A stretch of 61,846 nucleotides of DNA from Lachnospiraceae bacterium. GTDB taxonomy: Bacteria; Bacillota; Clostridia; Lachnospirales; Lachnospiraceae. Position numbers and translations under genes: made by a program. This document shows positions 40,613 to 50,188 of this stretch, one piece after another; the stretch's first letter is position 1, and each line of letters opens with the position of its first letter. The DNA lies in assembly GCA_015057455.1 (NCBI GenBank), contig SVEH01000023.1:1-61846 (forward strand). Reading direction: 5' to 3'. The notes beneath the pieces were generated by a model. The model did no database searches. It saw nothing but the letters and a program-made list of their open reading frames with translations, and was not told the origin of the DNA.

Positions 40613-42197
40613 GGTGAAAAATTATATAGTACTTCAAGTATTATTTTATTTAATATATACGATAGCAATAGCAATTGTTCCTTATTTGAGAAAAGTACTT
40701 TTTGATAATGCCATGAGTAAAGGTATGAATTTTATAGCGTTTTTGGTGTTATCATATGTTGGAGTTATAGCAGTAAGTGAGATAGCTGTGTTTTTGTCTG
40801 AAAAATATGTGTGGAAGACAGCTATGAAGTTTGAAAATATATTAAAAAAGGACTTTTTTACTGTGATAGCTAGAATGGATAATAATAAGTTTTCAGAAAA
40901 GAATGTAGGAGAATATATATCATTGCAAGGTAATGATATTACTACACTAGAACAAGATTATTTAACACCTACAATTGATATTATTAAATCTAGTATAATG
41001 ATAGTTGTATATTCTATTGTTATATTTGGAATGATTGATTATAGAATCGGAATTATATTAATTCTATTATCATTGGTTGTTGTTTTTGTTCCTAATATAT
41101 TAGCTAGGAAATTAGCAAATAAAAGAAATAATTATATGAAACAAATGGGAAAATACGTTAATGTAGTAAAAGAATTTTTTGAAAATCATGTAGTTATTAC
41201 AGGTACAACAAGAAAAGCAATTATTAATCATCATAATAGAGAACTAGATAAGACAAGTGATTGCAGATATGATTTTGGTAGGACGAAGTGCTTGTCTTTA
41301 TCATTAGGAGGAATTGCAACTAATATAATACATTTGGTGGTATATGCATTTATAGCTTATATGTATATGAAGAAAGAAATAACAGTAGGAACGGCAATAT
41401 CAATATTTGGTTATGTTGAATGCTTTATTTCACCATTACAATCTTTGCTATATGATGTTGATGCTATAAATTCAACAAAGGATATAAGAGAGAAGGTTTA
41501 TACATATATTATTCAGCTAGGATGCGACACAAAAGAAATGATAAAAGAATTTAATAATGATATTAAGTTTGAAAATGTTAGTGTTAGATTTGATAATTTT
41601 AAGTTAAATGATTTCTCATTTAGATTTGAAAAGGGAAAGAAGTATGCTATAGTCGGAGCAAGTGGTTCAGGAAAATCAACTATTTTAAATGTCATGATGG
41701 ATAAAGTTATAATGGAGAATGGTAGCATATATATAGATGGTAAAGAAATGAATAAGTATGATAAATCGAAAGTGCTAGGTTATTGGGGACAAAATGATAT
41801 TATTTTTTCAGATAACTTTGAAAATAATATTTCTGTGTTTAATGCATATGATGTGAGTAGATTACCTAGTTATATGAAGGAAAATAAATATCTAGATAAT
41901 ATAAGTAATTGCACAAATCTTAGTGGTGGAGAAAAGAAGATGGTTGGATTCTTTAGATTATATTTACAACAAGTAGATATTTTAGTAATGGATGAGCCTT
42001 TTTCGGGTGTAGATGTAAAAACAGCTAGGCGTATGAGTGATTTAATTATGAATACTAGAAAAACTATAATAATGATAACGCATGATATAACTGCGGATAA
42101 TTTGAGCAAGTTTGATGAAGTTTTATATGTTAAAAATGGACAATTAGTTAACAGTGGTGAATATGAAGAAATTAAAAATGTATTATTGAAGGCATAG
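40593..42197 (+). CDS. ABC transporter, fused membrane and ATPase domains (peptide exporter)
   Basis: A 534-residue half-transporter. Residues 1-300 hold six membrane spans of the exporter fold. The ATPase has Walker A GASGSGKST, signature LSGGE, Walker B ILVMDEPF and the THD switch His. There is no N-terminal C39 peptidase, so leader removal must be done elsewhere. The start is probably TTG 40593 (AAGGA at 9 bases), 20 bases inside the second maturase gene, which couples exporter to enzyme synthesis; TTG 40584 is an alternative. It is the last gene of the RiPP operon and may also give self-protection. Confidence 0.85.
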   Translation: MKKYIYKVKNYIVLQVLFYLIYTIAIAIVPYLRKVLFDNAMSKGMNFIAFLVLSYVGVIAVSEIAVFLSEKYVWKTAMKFENILKKDFFTVIARMDNNKFSEKNVGEYISLQGNDITTLEQDYLTPTIDIIKSSIMIVVYSIVIFGMIDYRIGIILILLSLVVVFVPNILARKLANKRNNYMKQMGKYVNVVKEFFENHVVITGTTRKAIINHHNRELDKTSDCRYDFGRTKCLSLSLGGIATNIIHLVVYAFIAYMYMKKEITVGTAISIFGYVECFISPLQSLLYDVDAINSTKDIREKVYTYIIQLGCDTKEMIKEFNNDIKFENVSVRFDNFKLNDFSFRFEKGKKYAIVGASGSGKSTILNVMMDKVIMENGSIYIDGKEMNKYDKSKVLGYWGQNDIIFSDNFENNISVFNAYDVSRLPSYMKENKYLDNISNCTNLSGGEKKMVGFFRLYLQQVDILVMDEPFSGVDVKTARRMSDLIMNTRKTIIMITHDITADNLSKFDEVLYVKNGQLVNSGEYEEIKNVLLKA

Positions 42198-42202
42198 GTG
42201 AT

Positions 42203-42234
42203 ATAAAAGCTACGCCGTGAGGTGGAGCTTTTAT
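42203..42234 (+). terminator. End of RiPP operon, AGCTACGC hairpin (copy 2)
   Basis: ATAAAAGCT and AGCTTTTAT, with CC/GG inside, followed by TAGTAT. It starts 6 bases after the exporter stop and shares its stem core with copies at 37930 and 44798. Confidence 0.7.
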
Positions 42235-42314
42235 TAGTATAAAAAGTCAAGTTATAAAGAACTATATACAGAGAAGAAGTTAAAAATACAAATTAAAGAT
42301 AAGAGGTGTTGTAG

Positions 42315-42878
42315 GTGAATGCAAAAGTTGATATATCAGATGTAATACTTGAAACAGATAGATTAATAATTAGACCGTGGAAGGCAACAGACTTAGAAGA
42401 TTTTTATGAATATGCTAAAGTTGATGGTGTAGGACAAATGGCAGGATGGAATCCACATGCATTAATCGAAGAATCAAAAGAGATTTTAGATATGTTTATA
42501 AAAGGAAAGAATGTATTTGCATTAGAGTTGAAGGATAAACATAAGGTTATAGGCTCAGTGGGACTTGAAGAGATGGAAGTAGCTATAGGAGAAAAATACG
42601 ATGGGTTAAACGGCAGAGAGATAGGTTATGTTCTAAGTAAAGAGCACTGGGGGAGAGGATTGATGCCAGAAGCTGTTAATAGGATTATCAAGTTTTGCTT
42701 TGAGAATGAACATTATGATTATTTGATATGTAGTCATTTTGATTATAATAATCAATCTAAAAGAGTAATAGAAAAGAGTGGATTTAGATTTATAAAAAGA
42801 TGTATTAAGACATCAGAAAAGGGTGAAAAAAAGGTTTTATTATACTATGTATTAGATAAAAATAAGACAAGTGTTTAA
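42315..42878 (+). CDS. GNAT acetyltransferase, RimJ/RimL-like
   Basis: A 187-residue protein with GNAT signatures: LETDRLIIRPWKATDLEDF, IGSVGLEEM, EIGYVLSKEHWGRGLMPEA (acetyl-CoA loop) and SKRVIEKSGFRF. These enzymes acetylate N-termini or small molecules. GTG 42315 with GAGGTG upstream. First of a cluster of three intact and one broken GNAT genes. Confidence 0.88.
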   Translation: MNAKVDISDVILETDRLIIRPWKATDLEDFYEYAKVDGVGQMAGWNPHALIEESKEILDMFIKGKNVFALELKDKHKVIGSVGLEEMEVAIGEKYDGLNGREIGYVLSKEHWGRGLMPEAVNRIIKFCFENEHYDYLICSHFDYNNQSKRVIEKSGFRFIKRCIKTSEKGEKKVLLYYVLDKNKTSV

Positions 42879-42907
42879 AGTAAAGGTTTAAGTTATGGAG
42901 GAGAAAA

Positions 42908-43483
42908 ATGAAAGTTTATCATATGAGTCAATTTTTAAAGGTTGGTGACAAATTAAAAGCAGGGTATAGATGTAATAAAGTTCGATGTAATGAGTTTATT
43001 AGTGCATTAGAACAATCTGAAAATAGTTTAGAAATAATGATTTCATCTGTGAAGTTAAATAATAATGAATGGCGTGAATACATAAAATGGTGTGTTGAGG
43101 GGATATTTGAATTTGTAAGAAAAACAGAATTTAGTTATCTTCCTAGTAGATTAGATTGCAGTTATTATTTTGATACATTAGAATATTTTAAGATATTATA
43201 TGAAGCGGGGTGGGCGCAAGAATCGGAAGAAGAGAGAGCAAAAATCAAACTTTTTGAAATTGATTTAGAAGAAAAGTCTCCTATTAAATGTGATATGGTT
43301 ATTTTTGATGAAGCTTATGATATTATGTTAGCAACTAAGGATATAAAAGATGTTATAGTATGTGCTCGAAGATATTTTTCAGGAGAATATAGTAAAGAAC
43401 CTATATGGGAGATGATGAGTGATAAATCAGCTATAGTAAAAAAAGATATAACTAAAAAGTTAATAGAGTGCATAGGGATATAA
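42908..43483 (+). CDS. DUF2441-like protein
   Basis: A 191-residue protein that starts MKVYHMSQFLKVGDKLK and has SYLPSRLDCSYYFDTLEYFKILYEAG and KCDMVIFDEAYDI, a pattern I associate with DUF2441 proteins, which have an ADP-ribosyltransferase-like start. No catalytic assignment can be made. ATG 42908 has TGGAGGAG. It lies between two acetyltransferase genes. Confidence 0.6.
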   Translation: MKVYHMSQFLKVGDKLKAGYRCNKVRCNEFISALEQSENSLEIMISSVKLNNNEWREYIKWCVEGIFEFVRKTEFSYLPSRLDCSYYFDTLEYFKILYEAGWAQESEEERAKIKLFEIDLEEKSPIKCDMVIFDEAYDIMLATKDIKDVIVCARRYFSGEYSKEPIWEMMSDKSAIVKKDITKKLIECIGI

Positions 43484-43524
43484 AGTTGATGATTGACATA
43501 GATTATACAAATGAAAGGATACTT

Positions 43525-44028
43525 ATGGATAATAAAATTATTGTTAAAAAGGCAGATACAAAAGAAATAGGAGATTTGGCAAGTATAATGTCACAATCAT
43601 GGAAGGCTGCTTTTAATGAATTAATAGATGAAGAATCTTTGAATCAATTTGCAGATAAGAATAGATTTGAAGAAATACTACAAAGAGTACATAGTACAGG
43701 TATGGGCAATTTATACATTGCGTATATGAATAACAAACCAGTAGGAGAAATTTTCTGGTATATGGATGATGAAAAATATGCAGAAATTCTCTCAGTACAT
43801 TCTTTAAAAGAAGTTTGGGGAACTGGGCTAGGCGCTGAAATGTTTAAACAGATAGAAACAGATGTTGTAAGTACAGAAGGTATAGAAGAAATATATCTAT
43901 GGACTTTCGAAAAAAATATAAGAGCATGTAAATTCTATGAGAAGATGGGAGTTATTAATACTAATGAATTACGAGGAAGTGATTTTGAAGGTATTAATGA
44001 GGTTAAATATTTAAAAAGAATATCGTAA
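43525..44028 (+). CDS. GNAT acetyltransferase
   Basis: A 167-residue protein: IIVKKADTKEIGDLASIMSQ at the start, AEILSVHSLKEVWGTGLGAEM (acetyl-CoA binding loop) and NIRACKFYEKMGV. ATG 43525 has AAAGGA at 5 bases; the frame extends upstream to 43468 into the preceding gene without an SD. Substrate unknown. Confidence 0.85.
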   Translation: MDNKIIVKKADTKEIGDLASIMSQSWKAAFNELIDEESLNQFADKNRFEEILQRVHSTGMGNLYIAYMNNKPVGEIFWYMDDEKYAEILSVHSLKEVWGTGLGAEMFKQIETDVVSTEGIEEIYLWTFEKNIRACKFYEKMGVINTNELRGSDFEGINEVKYLKRIS

Positions 44029-44084
44029 TTATAAGAAGGGTTATAGATGATAGGAAGGAAAAGTTGAATTTAAAGGAGTTTTTT

Positions 44085-44600
44085 ATGAAAATAAACAATA
44101 TTGAAACTTCTAGATTTTTGTTAAGAGGTTTCACTAAAGAGGATGCTTTGTGGGCATATAATATTTGGAACAATCCAGAAATGGGACAATATTTACCTGA
44201 TGAAGCAAAAGAAGATATTGATGATGAATATTTAAAAATGTTAGAAGGCTTAGGTGAAGATGATGGATGTTGTTATTTGATTCCTGTTTTCAAGAATTCA
44301 TTAGAACGAGTAGGAACATGCAGTTTTGTGATAAGTGAAGACAAAAAAATATATGATATTGCGTATTGTGTACATAAAAACTTTTGGTGTCAAGGCTTTG
44401 CGACTGAAATTGCTCAAGGAATGATAGATTATGCACGCAGTCAAGGAGCAGAGAAAGTAACAATTAATGTATCTCAAGAAAACGCTGCTTCAAATCGAGT
44501 TGCTCAGAAATGTGGTGGAAGAATTGTTAGTGAGAATATATATACAAAAAGGGGAATAGATATTATTATGAAAGATTACAAATATGAAATAATATTGTAA
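44085..44600 (+). CDS. GNAT acetyltransferase, RimJ/RimL-like
   Basis: A 171-residue protein with ETSRFLLRGFTKEDALWAYNIW, VHKNFWCQGFATEIAQ and ASNRVAQKCGGRIV. ATG 44085 follows AAAGGAG at 7 bases; an upstream in-frame TTG at 44064 is less likely. Substrate unknown; such cargo GNATs may acetylate antibiotics or peptides. Confidence 0.85.
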   Translation: MKINNIETSRFLLRGFTKEDALWAYNIWNNPEMGQYLPDEAKEDIDDEYLKMLEGLGEDDGCCYLIPVFKNSLERVGTCSFVISEDKKIYDIAYCVHKNFWCQGFATEIAQGMIDYARSQGAEKVTINVSQENAASNRVAQKCGGRIVSENIYTKRGIDIIMKDYKYEIIL

Positions 44601-44602
44601 TT

Positions 44603-44796
44603 GCAAAGCCTTTTCAATATAAACATATAGGTGGAAGACTAATAAATGAAATAATTAAATTAGCTAGGGAAAAGAAGAATATTAAGGTATTGCATGCTGA
44701 AATATATTCATTTAACACACAATCACAAAAAATGTTTCTGAGTATAGGAATAAAAAATATCTGAAGAAAAATATGAATTAAATATAATAATGCAAA
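44603..44796 (+). pseudogene. Broken GNAT acetyltransferase fragment
   Basis: The frame reads KPFQYKHIGGRLINEIIKLA and then EIYSFNTQSQKMFLSIGI, the C-terminal half of a GNAT fold, without the N-terminal half or a start. A one-base shift at about 44760 is needed to continue into SEEKYELNIIM. It is a decayed fourth member of the cluster. Confidence 0.65.
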
Positions 44797-44797
44797 C

Positions 44798-44837
44798 GAT
44801 AAAAGCTACGCTACTTATGATATGCGTAGCTTTTATC
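44798..44837 (+). terminator. End of GNAT cluster, AGCTACGC hairpin (copy 3)
   Basis: GATAAAAGCTACGC and GCGTAGCTTTTATC form a 14-bp perfect stem with a 12-base loop. Confidence 0.7.
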
Positions 44838-44926
44838 ATACACAAAATTAATAGAAAGAGGGAGTATTATGAAGTACAGAGTAAGGGACAGACCAAGTGC
44901 TATATAAGAACTTAATAATAAAAATT

Positions 44927-44958
44927 AAAAAAGCAGGCTAGCACATGCCTGCTTTTTT
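44927..44958 (+). terminator. Terminator upstream of the adhesin gene
   Basis: AAAAAAGCAGGC and GCCTGCTTTTTT with an 8-base loop, ending in T. Between the previous hairpin and this one only a 12-codon frame (ATG 44869) is present, judged a remnant. Confidence 0.75.
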
Positions 44959-44995
44959 AATACAACAAGTCAATATATTTAAGAGGAGGATTTTA

Positions 44996-47900
44996 ATGAA
45001 GTTTAGTTTAAGAAGATTTATGGCAAGTTTAGTTGCCATAGCAATTATGGTTACAATGATTTTTTCAAGGGTTAGTGTTTCATTTGCAGCAAGTAGTAAA
45101 GCAAATGTATCTTTATGGTATGCATCCACTAGCAAAGTAGGTATAGTAAGTGAGATAAAGGCAGGTTATGACCATGGAGAAGTATTTTACGCAATGATAG
45201 ATGGTAATTCAGCTTATTGTATGAATTATGGTAAGAGTGTAGATGGAGGGCAGACCATGGCTAGTAATAGTAGTCCAAAGACTAGTCTTTCATCTAAGCA
45301 AGAGAAGTTGTTAGAACTGTGTATGTATTATGGGTTTAATGCAACATCAGAGACTTATCCAAGTGAAGAACAGCGTAATAAGTTTATAGCAACACAGTCT
45401 CTTGTATGGATTATTGAGGCTGATTTGTTTGGGACTTCTAGTGGTGATTCAGCGGCAAAGAAGATATGTAATTCAGCACCAGATGCATCTGCTTCGTATG
45501 ATTATTATGAAAGTGTAAGAGATAAGATAGAGAAATCTTATAATGCTAAGGTGCCTAGCTTTTCATCAAAAGATAAAAGTGATGCTGATACATATGAACT
45601 AAAATGGAATGAAGATAATGAAAGATTTGAGATAACTTTAACTGATAGTAATAAATCTTTATCCGAGTATGAGTTTAGTTTAAGTGGTTTTAAGGTATCT
45701 AAAAATGGAAATAGTATGACTATATATACTACTTCTGTTAATACTACTGCTACTCTTGGAACTTTTAAGTCAGATGTAGGTTCAGTAAAGACAGTTGGAG
45801 GTTGTGTATATTGGATTATTGACAAATCTGATTATCAGGAGTTTATATCAGAAAAACCAGAGGTAGAACCTATTAAATCATATATAAAAGTAAAGACAGA
45901 GAATATAGGTTATGGAAAGATTACTAAAAAGGATGAAACTACAGGAGTAGCTTTAAAAGGAGCAACTTATGGAGTGTATTCGGATATTAAATGTACTGAT
46001 TTGGTAGATAAAGTTATTACTACAGATGATGGTTCAGTTAAAACTAGTGGTTTAGTACAAGGAACGTATTATGTAAAAGAAATATCTGCACCTAATGGTT
46101 ATGTTATAAGTGATAAAGTGACTACACTTAGTATTAAAGCAGGTAAGACAACATCAGTTTCTGTATCTAATAAAGAACAACTAGCTAATATTACTATTAA
46201 TAAAGTTGATAAGGAATTAAATAAAGCTACACCACAAGGGGATGCAACTTTAAAAGGTGCGGTCTATGGTTTATATGCACGAAATGATATAGTTCATCCA
46301 GATGGAGAAACAGGAATCATATATAACGCAGGAGAATTAGTTAGCAAATTAACAACAGATGATCAAGGAAAAGCGCATATAGATAAATTATATTTAGGTA
46401 ATTATTATGTGAAGGAAATTACACCATCTAAAGGTTATTTATTAGATACAACAGAGTATGATATAGCTTGTGACTATGCAGGAGAGAATGAAGTTGAAGT
46501 TTCTAAAAGTATAGTGTCAAAAGAGCAAGTAATTAAACAATCATTTCAGTTAATTAAAATAGGTGATGATGGTGAAAATACAGAGGCAGAGCTTCTTAAA
46601 AATGCAGGCTTTAGTGCATACCTTAAATCATCTTTAAAGAAAAAAGCAGATGGAACTTATGATTATAATAAGGCAAATCCTGTAGTGATAGGAGCAAATG
46701 GAGAGACTAAACTTTATACAGATGATAAAGGCTATCTTGTTACTACCCCACTTCCATATGGAACTTATATAGTAGTGGAGACAGATACACCACATAATTA
46801 TAAAACAATAAAGCCATTTGAGGTAAATATTACAACTCATAATCCGTCTACACCTCAGACATGGAGAGTATTTGTAGATAGAAAATTTAGTGCAAAACTT
46901 CGTATTATAAAAAAAGATGCATATACTAAAAAGACAGTATTAGTACCAAATGCAGAGTTTAAAATATATGATATGGACAATGAAGAATATGTTCAGATGA
47001 TTACTACTTATCCATCTAAGCAAACACATAAAACATTTTTTACAGATAAGGATGGGGATTTGATATTACCTAATAATCTAAAAGTGGGTAATTATCGTAT
47101 AGAAGAGGTGACTGCTCCTTATGGATATATTTTAAATGATAAGACTATTGAAGTCGCTATAGATACTAATACATTTTATGAAATTGATTCGGATACTAAT
47201 GATGCAATAATTACTGTAGAGTATGAAGATGAACCAGTTACAGGAGAACTTAGTTTATATAAAAAAGGCGAAGTTTTAGTTGGATTTGATGAAATAGAGA
47301 AAAAATTTATCTACGAAATGAGAGGTCTACAAGGAGCTAAGTATGAAGTGTATGCAGCAGAAGATATCTATACAGCTGATAATCAATTAGATAGTAAAGG
47401 TAATAGAACAACTTATTATAAAAAAGGGGATTTGATAGTAACATTAGAAACTAATGATGAAGGAAAAGCTGTAATTGATTATTTGCCATTAGGTAAATAT
47501 AAAGTAGTAGAAATTGAAGCACCATATGGATATACATTAGATACAGAACCTAAAGAGGTAACATTTTCATATAAGGATGATAAGACACCTGTTATAAAAG
47601 AAGGTGTAGAGTTTATTAATGATAGACAGAAGGTAAAGATGTATATAGATAAGGTGGATGTAGAAAGTGATTTACCGATAGAGGGAGCTGAGTTTAGTTT
47701 ATATGCACATGAAGATATTTGTAACATAGATGGAGATGTTATAGTAACAAAGGATACATTGCTTGAAGTAGCAGTATCTAATGCTGAAGGAAAAGTTGAA
47801 TTTATAAAAGATTATCCATTTGCAAAATACATAATAAAAGAGTCAAAACAACCTAATGGTTATGTATCATCAGATGAAGTTATTATTTATGAGACAGAAT

Positions 47901-49111
47901 ATGAAGGTCACGAAAAGAAAGAGGCAGTGTATACTAGTGTATTTGAAAATATACCGACTACATTTGAATTTACAAAGACAGATATAACTAGTGGGGTACA
48001 GTTAAGAGGAGCAAGATTAAGTGTGTTTAATAAGGAGGGAGAGTTAGTAGATACATGGATATCAGAGGCAGGTAAGTCGCACATAATAAAGAAACTTATA
48101 GTAGAAGAAACATATACATTAGTGGAAGAACTAGCACCACTGGGGTATCTAAAAGCAGAAGATATAACATTTACTGTAGAAGATACAGAGGAGATTCAAA
48201 AGGTAGATATGAAGGATGAAGTCCCTACAGGAACTATAGTAATTACTAAAGACGGAGAAGTATTAGATAGTGCAGAAAAGGTAATGAGCGCTTTAGTAGA
48301 TAATATGCTAGACATAACATTTAATTATAAGCAGCAGATGCTAAGTGGAGTTAAGTTTAATGTATATGCAAAAGAAGATATAGTAAGTCCAGATGGTTTA
48401 AATACAATTTATTATAAAGCAGATGAATTAATAGGAACTATAACTACAGATGAAAATGGACTAGCAGTAATGGATAAATTACCACTTGGAAAATACTATC
48501 TAGTAGAAGTAAGTACGCTAGAAGGATTTATCCTTAATACAGAAAAAATTGATGCAGATGTGTCATATATAGATCAATATACAGATGTTGTATATGCAGG
48601 TATGAATATCACCAATGAGAGACAAAAGGTTGAGATTATCATTAAGAAGATAGATGGTAAAACTAATAAAGCTCTTAAAGGTGGTATTTTTGGTTTATAT
48701 GCAAAAGAAGAGATAGTAAATTCTAAGGGAGAAATAATAGTCAAAGCAGATGAACTAGTAGAAATAGCTATGAGTAATAAAAAAGGAGAGGTTGTATTTC
48801 AGGCTGATTTGCCACTTGGAAAATATTATGTAAAAGAAATATCAGCACCTAAAGGTTATGAAAAATCTGATGAGGTATATGAAATAGATGCTTCGTATGA
48901 TGCTGATAAAGAAAAACTTGTATTTAAGATAACATTTAAAAACTATCCAGTAGAAGTGGAAGTAGTAGATGAAAAACTAGAAAATGTAACAGATACACCT
49001 AAGACAGGAGATAATAGCAATATGTTTTTATATGGAATAATAGCTACTATATCATCATTTTTATTAGGTTATATGGGTGGAAAATTAAAGAAGAAAAAAA
49101 CAAATCATTAG
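44996..49111 (+). CDS. Cell-wall anchored adhesin with thioester domain and SpaA/CnaB repeats
   Basis: A 1371-residue surface protein. Residues 1-32 are a signal peptide (RRFMASLVAIAIMVT, cut near FAA). Residues about 40-180 match the thioester domain: Cys 75 in AYCMNYG and Gln 134 in IATQSLVWIIEAD could form the covalent host-binding bond. From about 310 to 1300 there are some ten CnaB/SpaA units, each with a Lys near the start (KITKKDET, INKVDKEL, LIKIGDDG) and a YYVKEI-type end, giving isopeptide bonds. The end has TPKTGD, a membrane span and a basic tail, a sortase signal deviating from LPxTG. AGAGGAGG before ATG 44996. Large adhesins of this kind are frequent cargo of clostridial conjugative elements. 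Confidence 0.9.
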   Translation: MKFSLRRFMASLVAIAIMVTMIFSRVSVSFAASSKANVSLWYASTSKVGIVSEIKAGYDHGEVFYAMIDGNSAYCMNYGKSVDGGQTMASNSSPKTSLSSKQEKLLELCMYYGFNATSETYPSEEQRNKFIATQSLVWIIEADLFGTSSGDSAAKKICNSAPDASASYDYYESVRDKIEKSYNAKVPSFSSKDKSDADTYELKWNEDNERFEITLTDSNKSLSEYEFSLSGFKVSKNGNSMTIYTTSVNTTATLGTFKSDVGSVKTVGGCVYWIIDKSDYQEFISEKPEVEPIKSYIKVKTENIGYGKITKKDETTGVALKGATYGVYSDIKCTDLVDKVITTDDGSVKTSGLVQGTYYVKEISAPNGYVISDKVTTLSIKAGKTTSVSVSNKEQLANITINKVDKELNKATPQGDATLKGAVYGLYARNDIVHPDGETGIIYNAGELVSKLTTDDQGKAHIDKLYLGNYYVKEITPSKGYLLDTTEYDIACDYAGENEVEVSKSIVSKEQVIKQSFQLIKIGDDGENTEAELLKNAGFSAYLKSSLKKKADGTYDYNKANPVVIGANGETKLYTDDKGYLVTTPLPYGTYIVVETDTPHNYKTIKPFEVNITTHNPSTPQTWRVFVDRKFSAKLRIIKKDAYTKKTVLVPNAEFKIYDMDNEEYVQMITTYPSKQTHKTFFTDKDGDLILPNNLKVGNYRIEEVTAPYGYILNDKTIEVAIDTNTFYEIDSDTNDAIITVEYEDEPVTGELSLYKKGEVLVGFDEIEKKFIYEMRGLQGAKYEVYAAEDIYTADNQLDSKGNRTTYYKKGDLIVTLETNDEGKAVIDYLPLGKYKVVEIEAPYGYTLDTEPKEVTFSYKDDKTPVIKEGVEFINDRQKVKMYIDKVDVESDLPIEGAEFSLYAHEDICNIDGDVIVTKDTLLEVAVSNAEGKVEFIKDYPFAKYIIKESKQPNGYVSSDEVIIYETEYEGHEKKEAVYTSVFENIPTTFEFTKTDITSGVQLRGARLSVFNKEGELVDTWISEAGKSHIIKKLIVEETYTLVEELAPLGYLKAEDITFTVEDTEEIQKVDMKDEVPTGTIVITKDGEVLDSAEKVMSALVDNMLDITFNYKQQMLSGVKFNVYAKEDIVSPDGLNTIYYKADELIGTITTDENGLAVMDKLPLGKYYLVEVSTLEGFILNTEKIDADVSYIDQYTDVVYAGMNITNERQKVEIIIKKIDGKTNKALKGGIFGLYAKEEIVNSKGEIIVKADELVEIAMSNKKGEVVFQADLPLGKYYVKEISAPKGYEKSDEVYEIDASYDADKEKLVFKITFKNYPVEVEVVDEKLENVTDTPKTGDNSNMFLYGIIATISSFLLGYMGGKLKKKKTNH

Positions 49112-49127
49112 AAAAGGAGGAAGATTA

Positions 49128-50126
49128 ATGGAGTATCAAGAATTTAAAAAGGTGGTTGAAGAACAACTAAAGGAATATGTGCCAGAACCATATAGAAGTA
49201 TGGAGTGGGATTCTCATAAGGTTGAGAAAGTGAATCAAACATTAGATGCTATAAATTTTCGTTCTAAAGAAAGTGGATTGAATGTTGCACCTACAGTATA
49301 CATAAATACAATGTATGAACAGTATAAAAGCGGAGAGGACATAGAAGATATTTTAAGAGATGTTGCAGGTGTGATAGTAAGAGCTATGAAGGAAAAGGAT
49401 AAGATAATTCCTGAGTTAGATTTTGAAAATGCAAAAGATAATATAGTATTTCAACTAATTAATACTGAGCAAAATAAGGAGATGTTAGAGAATGCACCTC
49501 ATAGAGAATTTCAAGATTTATCTATAATATATAGATGGGTAGTTAATAGAAATGATGAGGGAATTGCTAGTATTTTAATTAAAGACCACATCGCTGACCA
49601 GTTAGGCTTATCAGAAAGTCAACTATATGATATGGCAAAGGTAAATACAAAGAAGATACTACCTATAGCAGTTAGACCCATGGGAGAAGTGCTTATGGAG
49701 ATACTAGCAAAGGATGGTATGCCAATGGAATTAGCCCAAATAATGCTTAATACATTACCAGCTAAGGAGCAGATGTACGTTATATCAAATAATATAGGTG
49801 TAAATGGAGCTTCGTCAATGTTATATGAAGATGGATTAAATGAACTAGTAGATATATTTGAAAGTGATATATACATAATGCCAAGTAGTGTTCATGAGTG
49901 CATAGCCATATCTTCTGATATGGGAGATCCTGAGGAACTAGCGGAAATGGTTGAGAGTATTAATATGGACCAGGTAGAGTTAAAAGATAGATTATCTAAT
50001 CAAGTATATTTCTATGATAAAGAGACTAAGCAGATATCACTTGCATCTAATAATCCTAATAAACGATTAGATGGTATGGTTGCAGAAAATAGAGGAAGGT
50101 ATGACATTGAAGGTCCATCTAGATAG
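49128..50126 (+). CDS. DUF5688 family protein
   Basis: A 332-residue soluble protein with the family pattern: VAPTVYINTMYEQYKSGEDI, FQLINTEQNKEML, HREFQDLSIIYRWVV, YVISNNIGVNGASSMLY and IMPSSVHECIAISSD. It is a common gene in conjugative elements of Lachnospiraceae, but its role is unknown. AAAGGAGG before ATG 49128. Confidence 0.85.
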   Translation: MEYQEFKKVVEEQLKEYVPEPYRSMEWDSHKVEKVNQTLDAINFRSKESGLNVAPTVYINTMYEQYKSGEDIEDILRDVAGVIVRAMKEKDKIIPELDFENAKDNIVFQLINTEQNKEMLENAPHREFQDLSIIYRWVVNRNDEGIASILIKDHIADQLGLSESQLYDMAKVNTKKILPIAVRPMGEVLMEILAKDGMPMELAQIMLNTLPAKEQMYVISNNIGVNGASSMLYEDGLNELVDIFESDIYIMPSSVHECIAISSDMGDPEELAEMVESINMDQVELKDRLSNQVYFYDKETKQISLASNNPNKRLDGMVAENRGRYDIEGPSR

Positions 50127-50188
50127 AGAGCAAATTAGAATTATGATATATAATTTATATCTTTTACTAAAAATGAATGGAGGGAAGT

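Noticed and set aside
44869..44907. 12-codon frame with a good SD before the adhesin
   Set aside because: Too short and unlike known leader peptides; probably the start of a gene lost by deletion.
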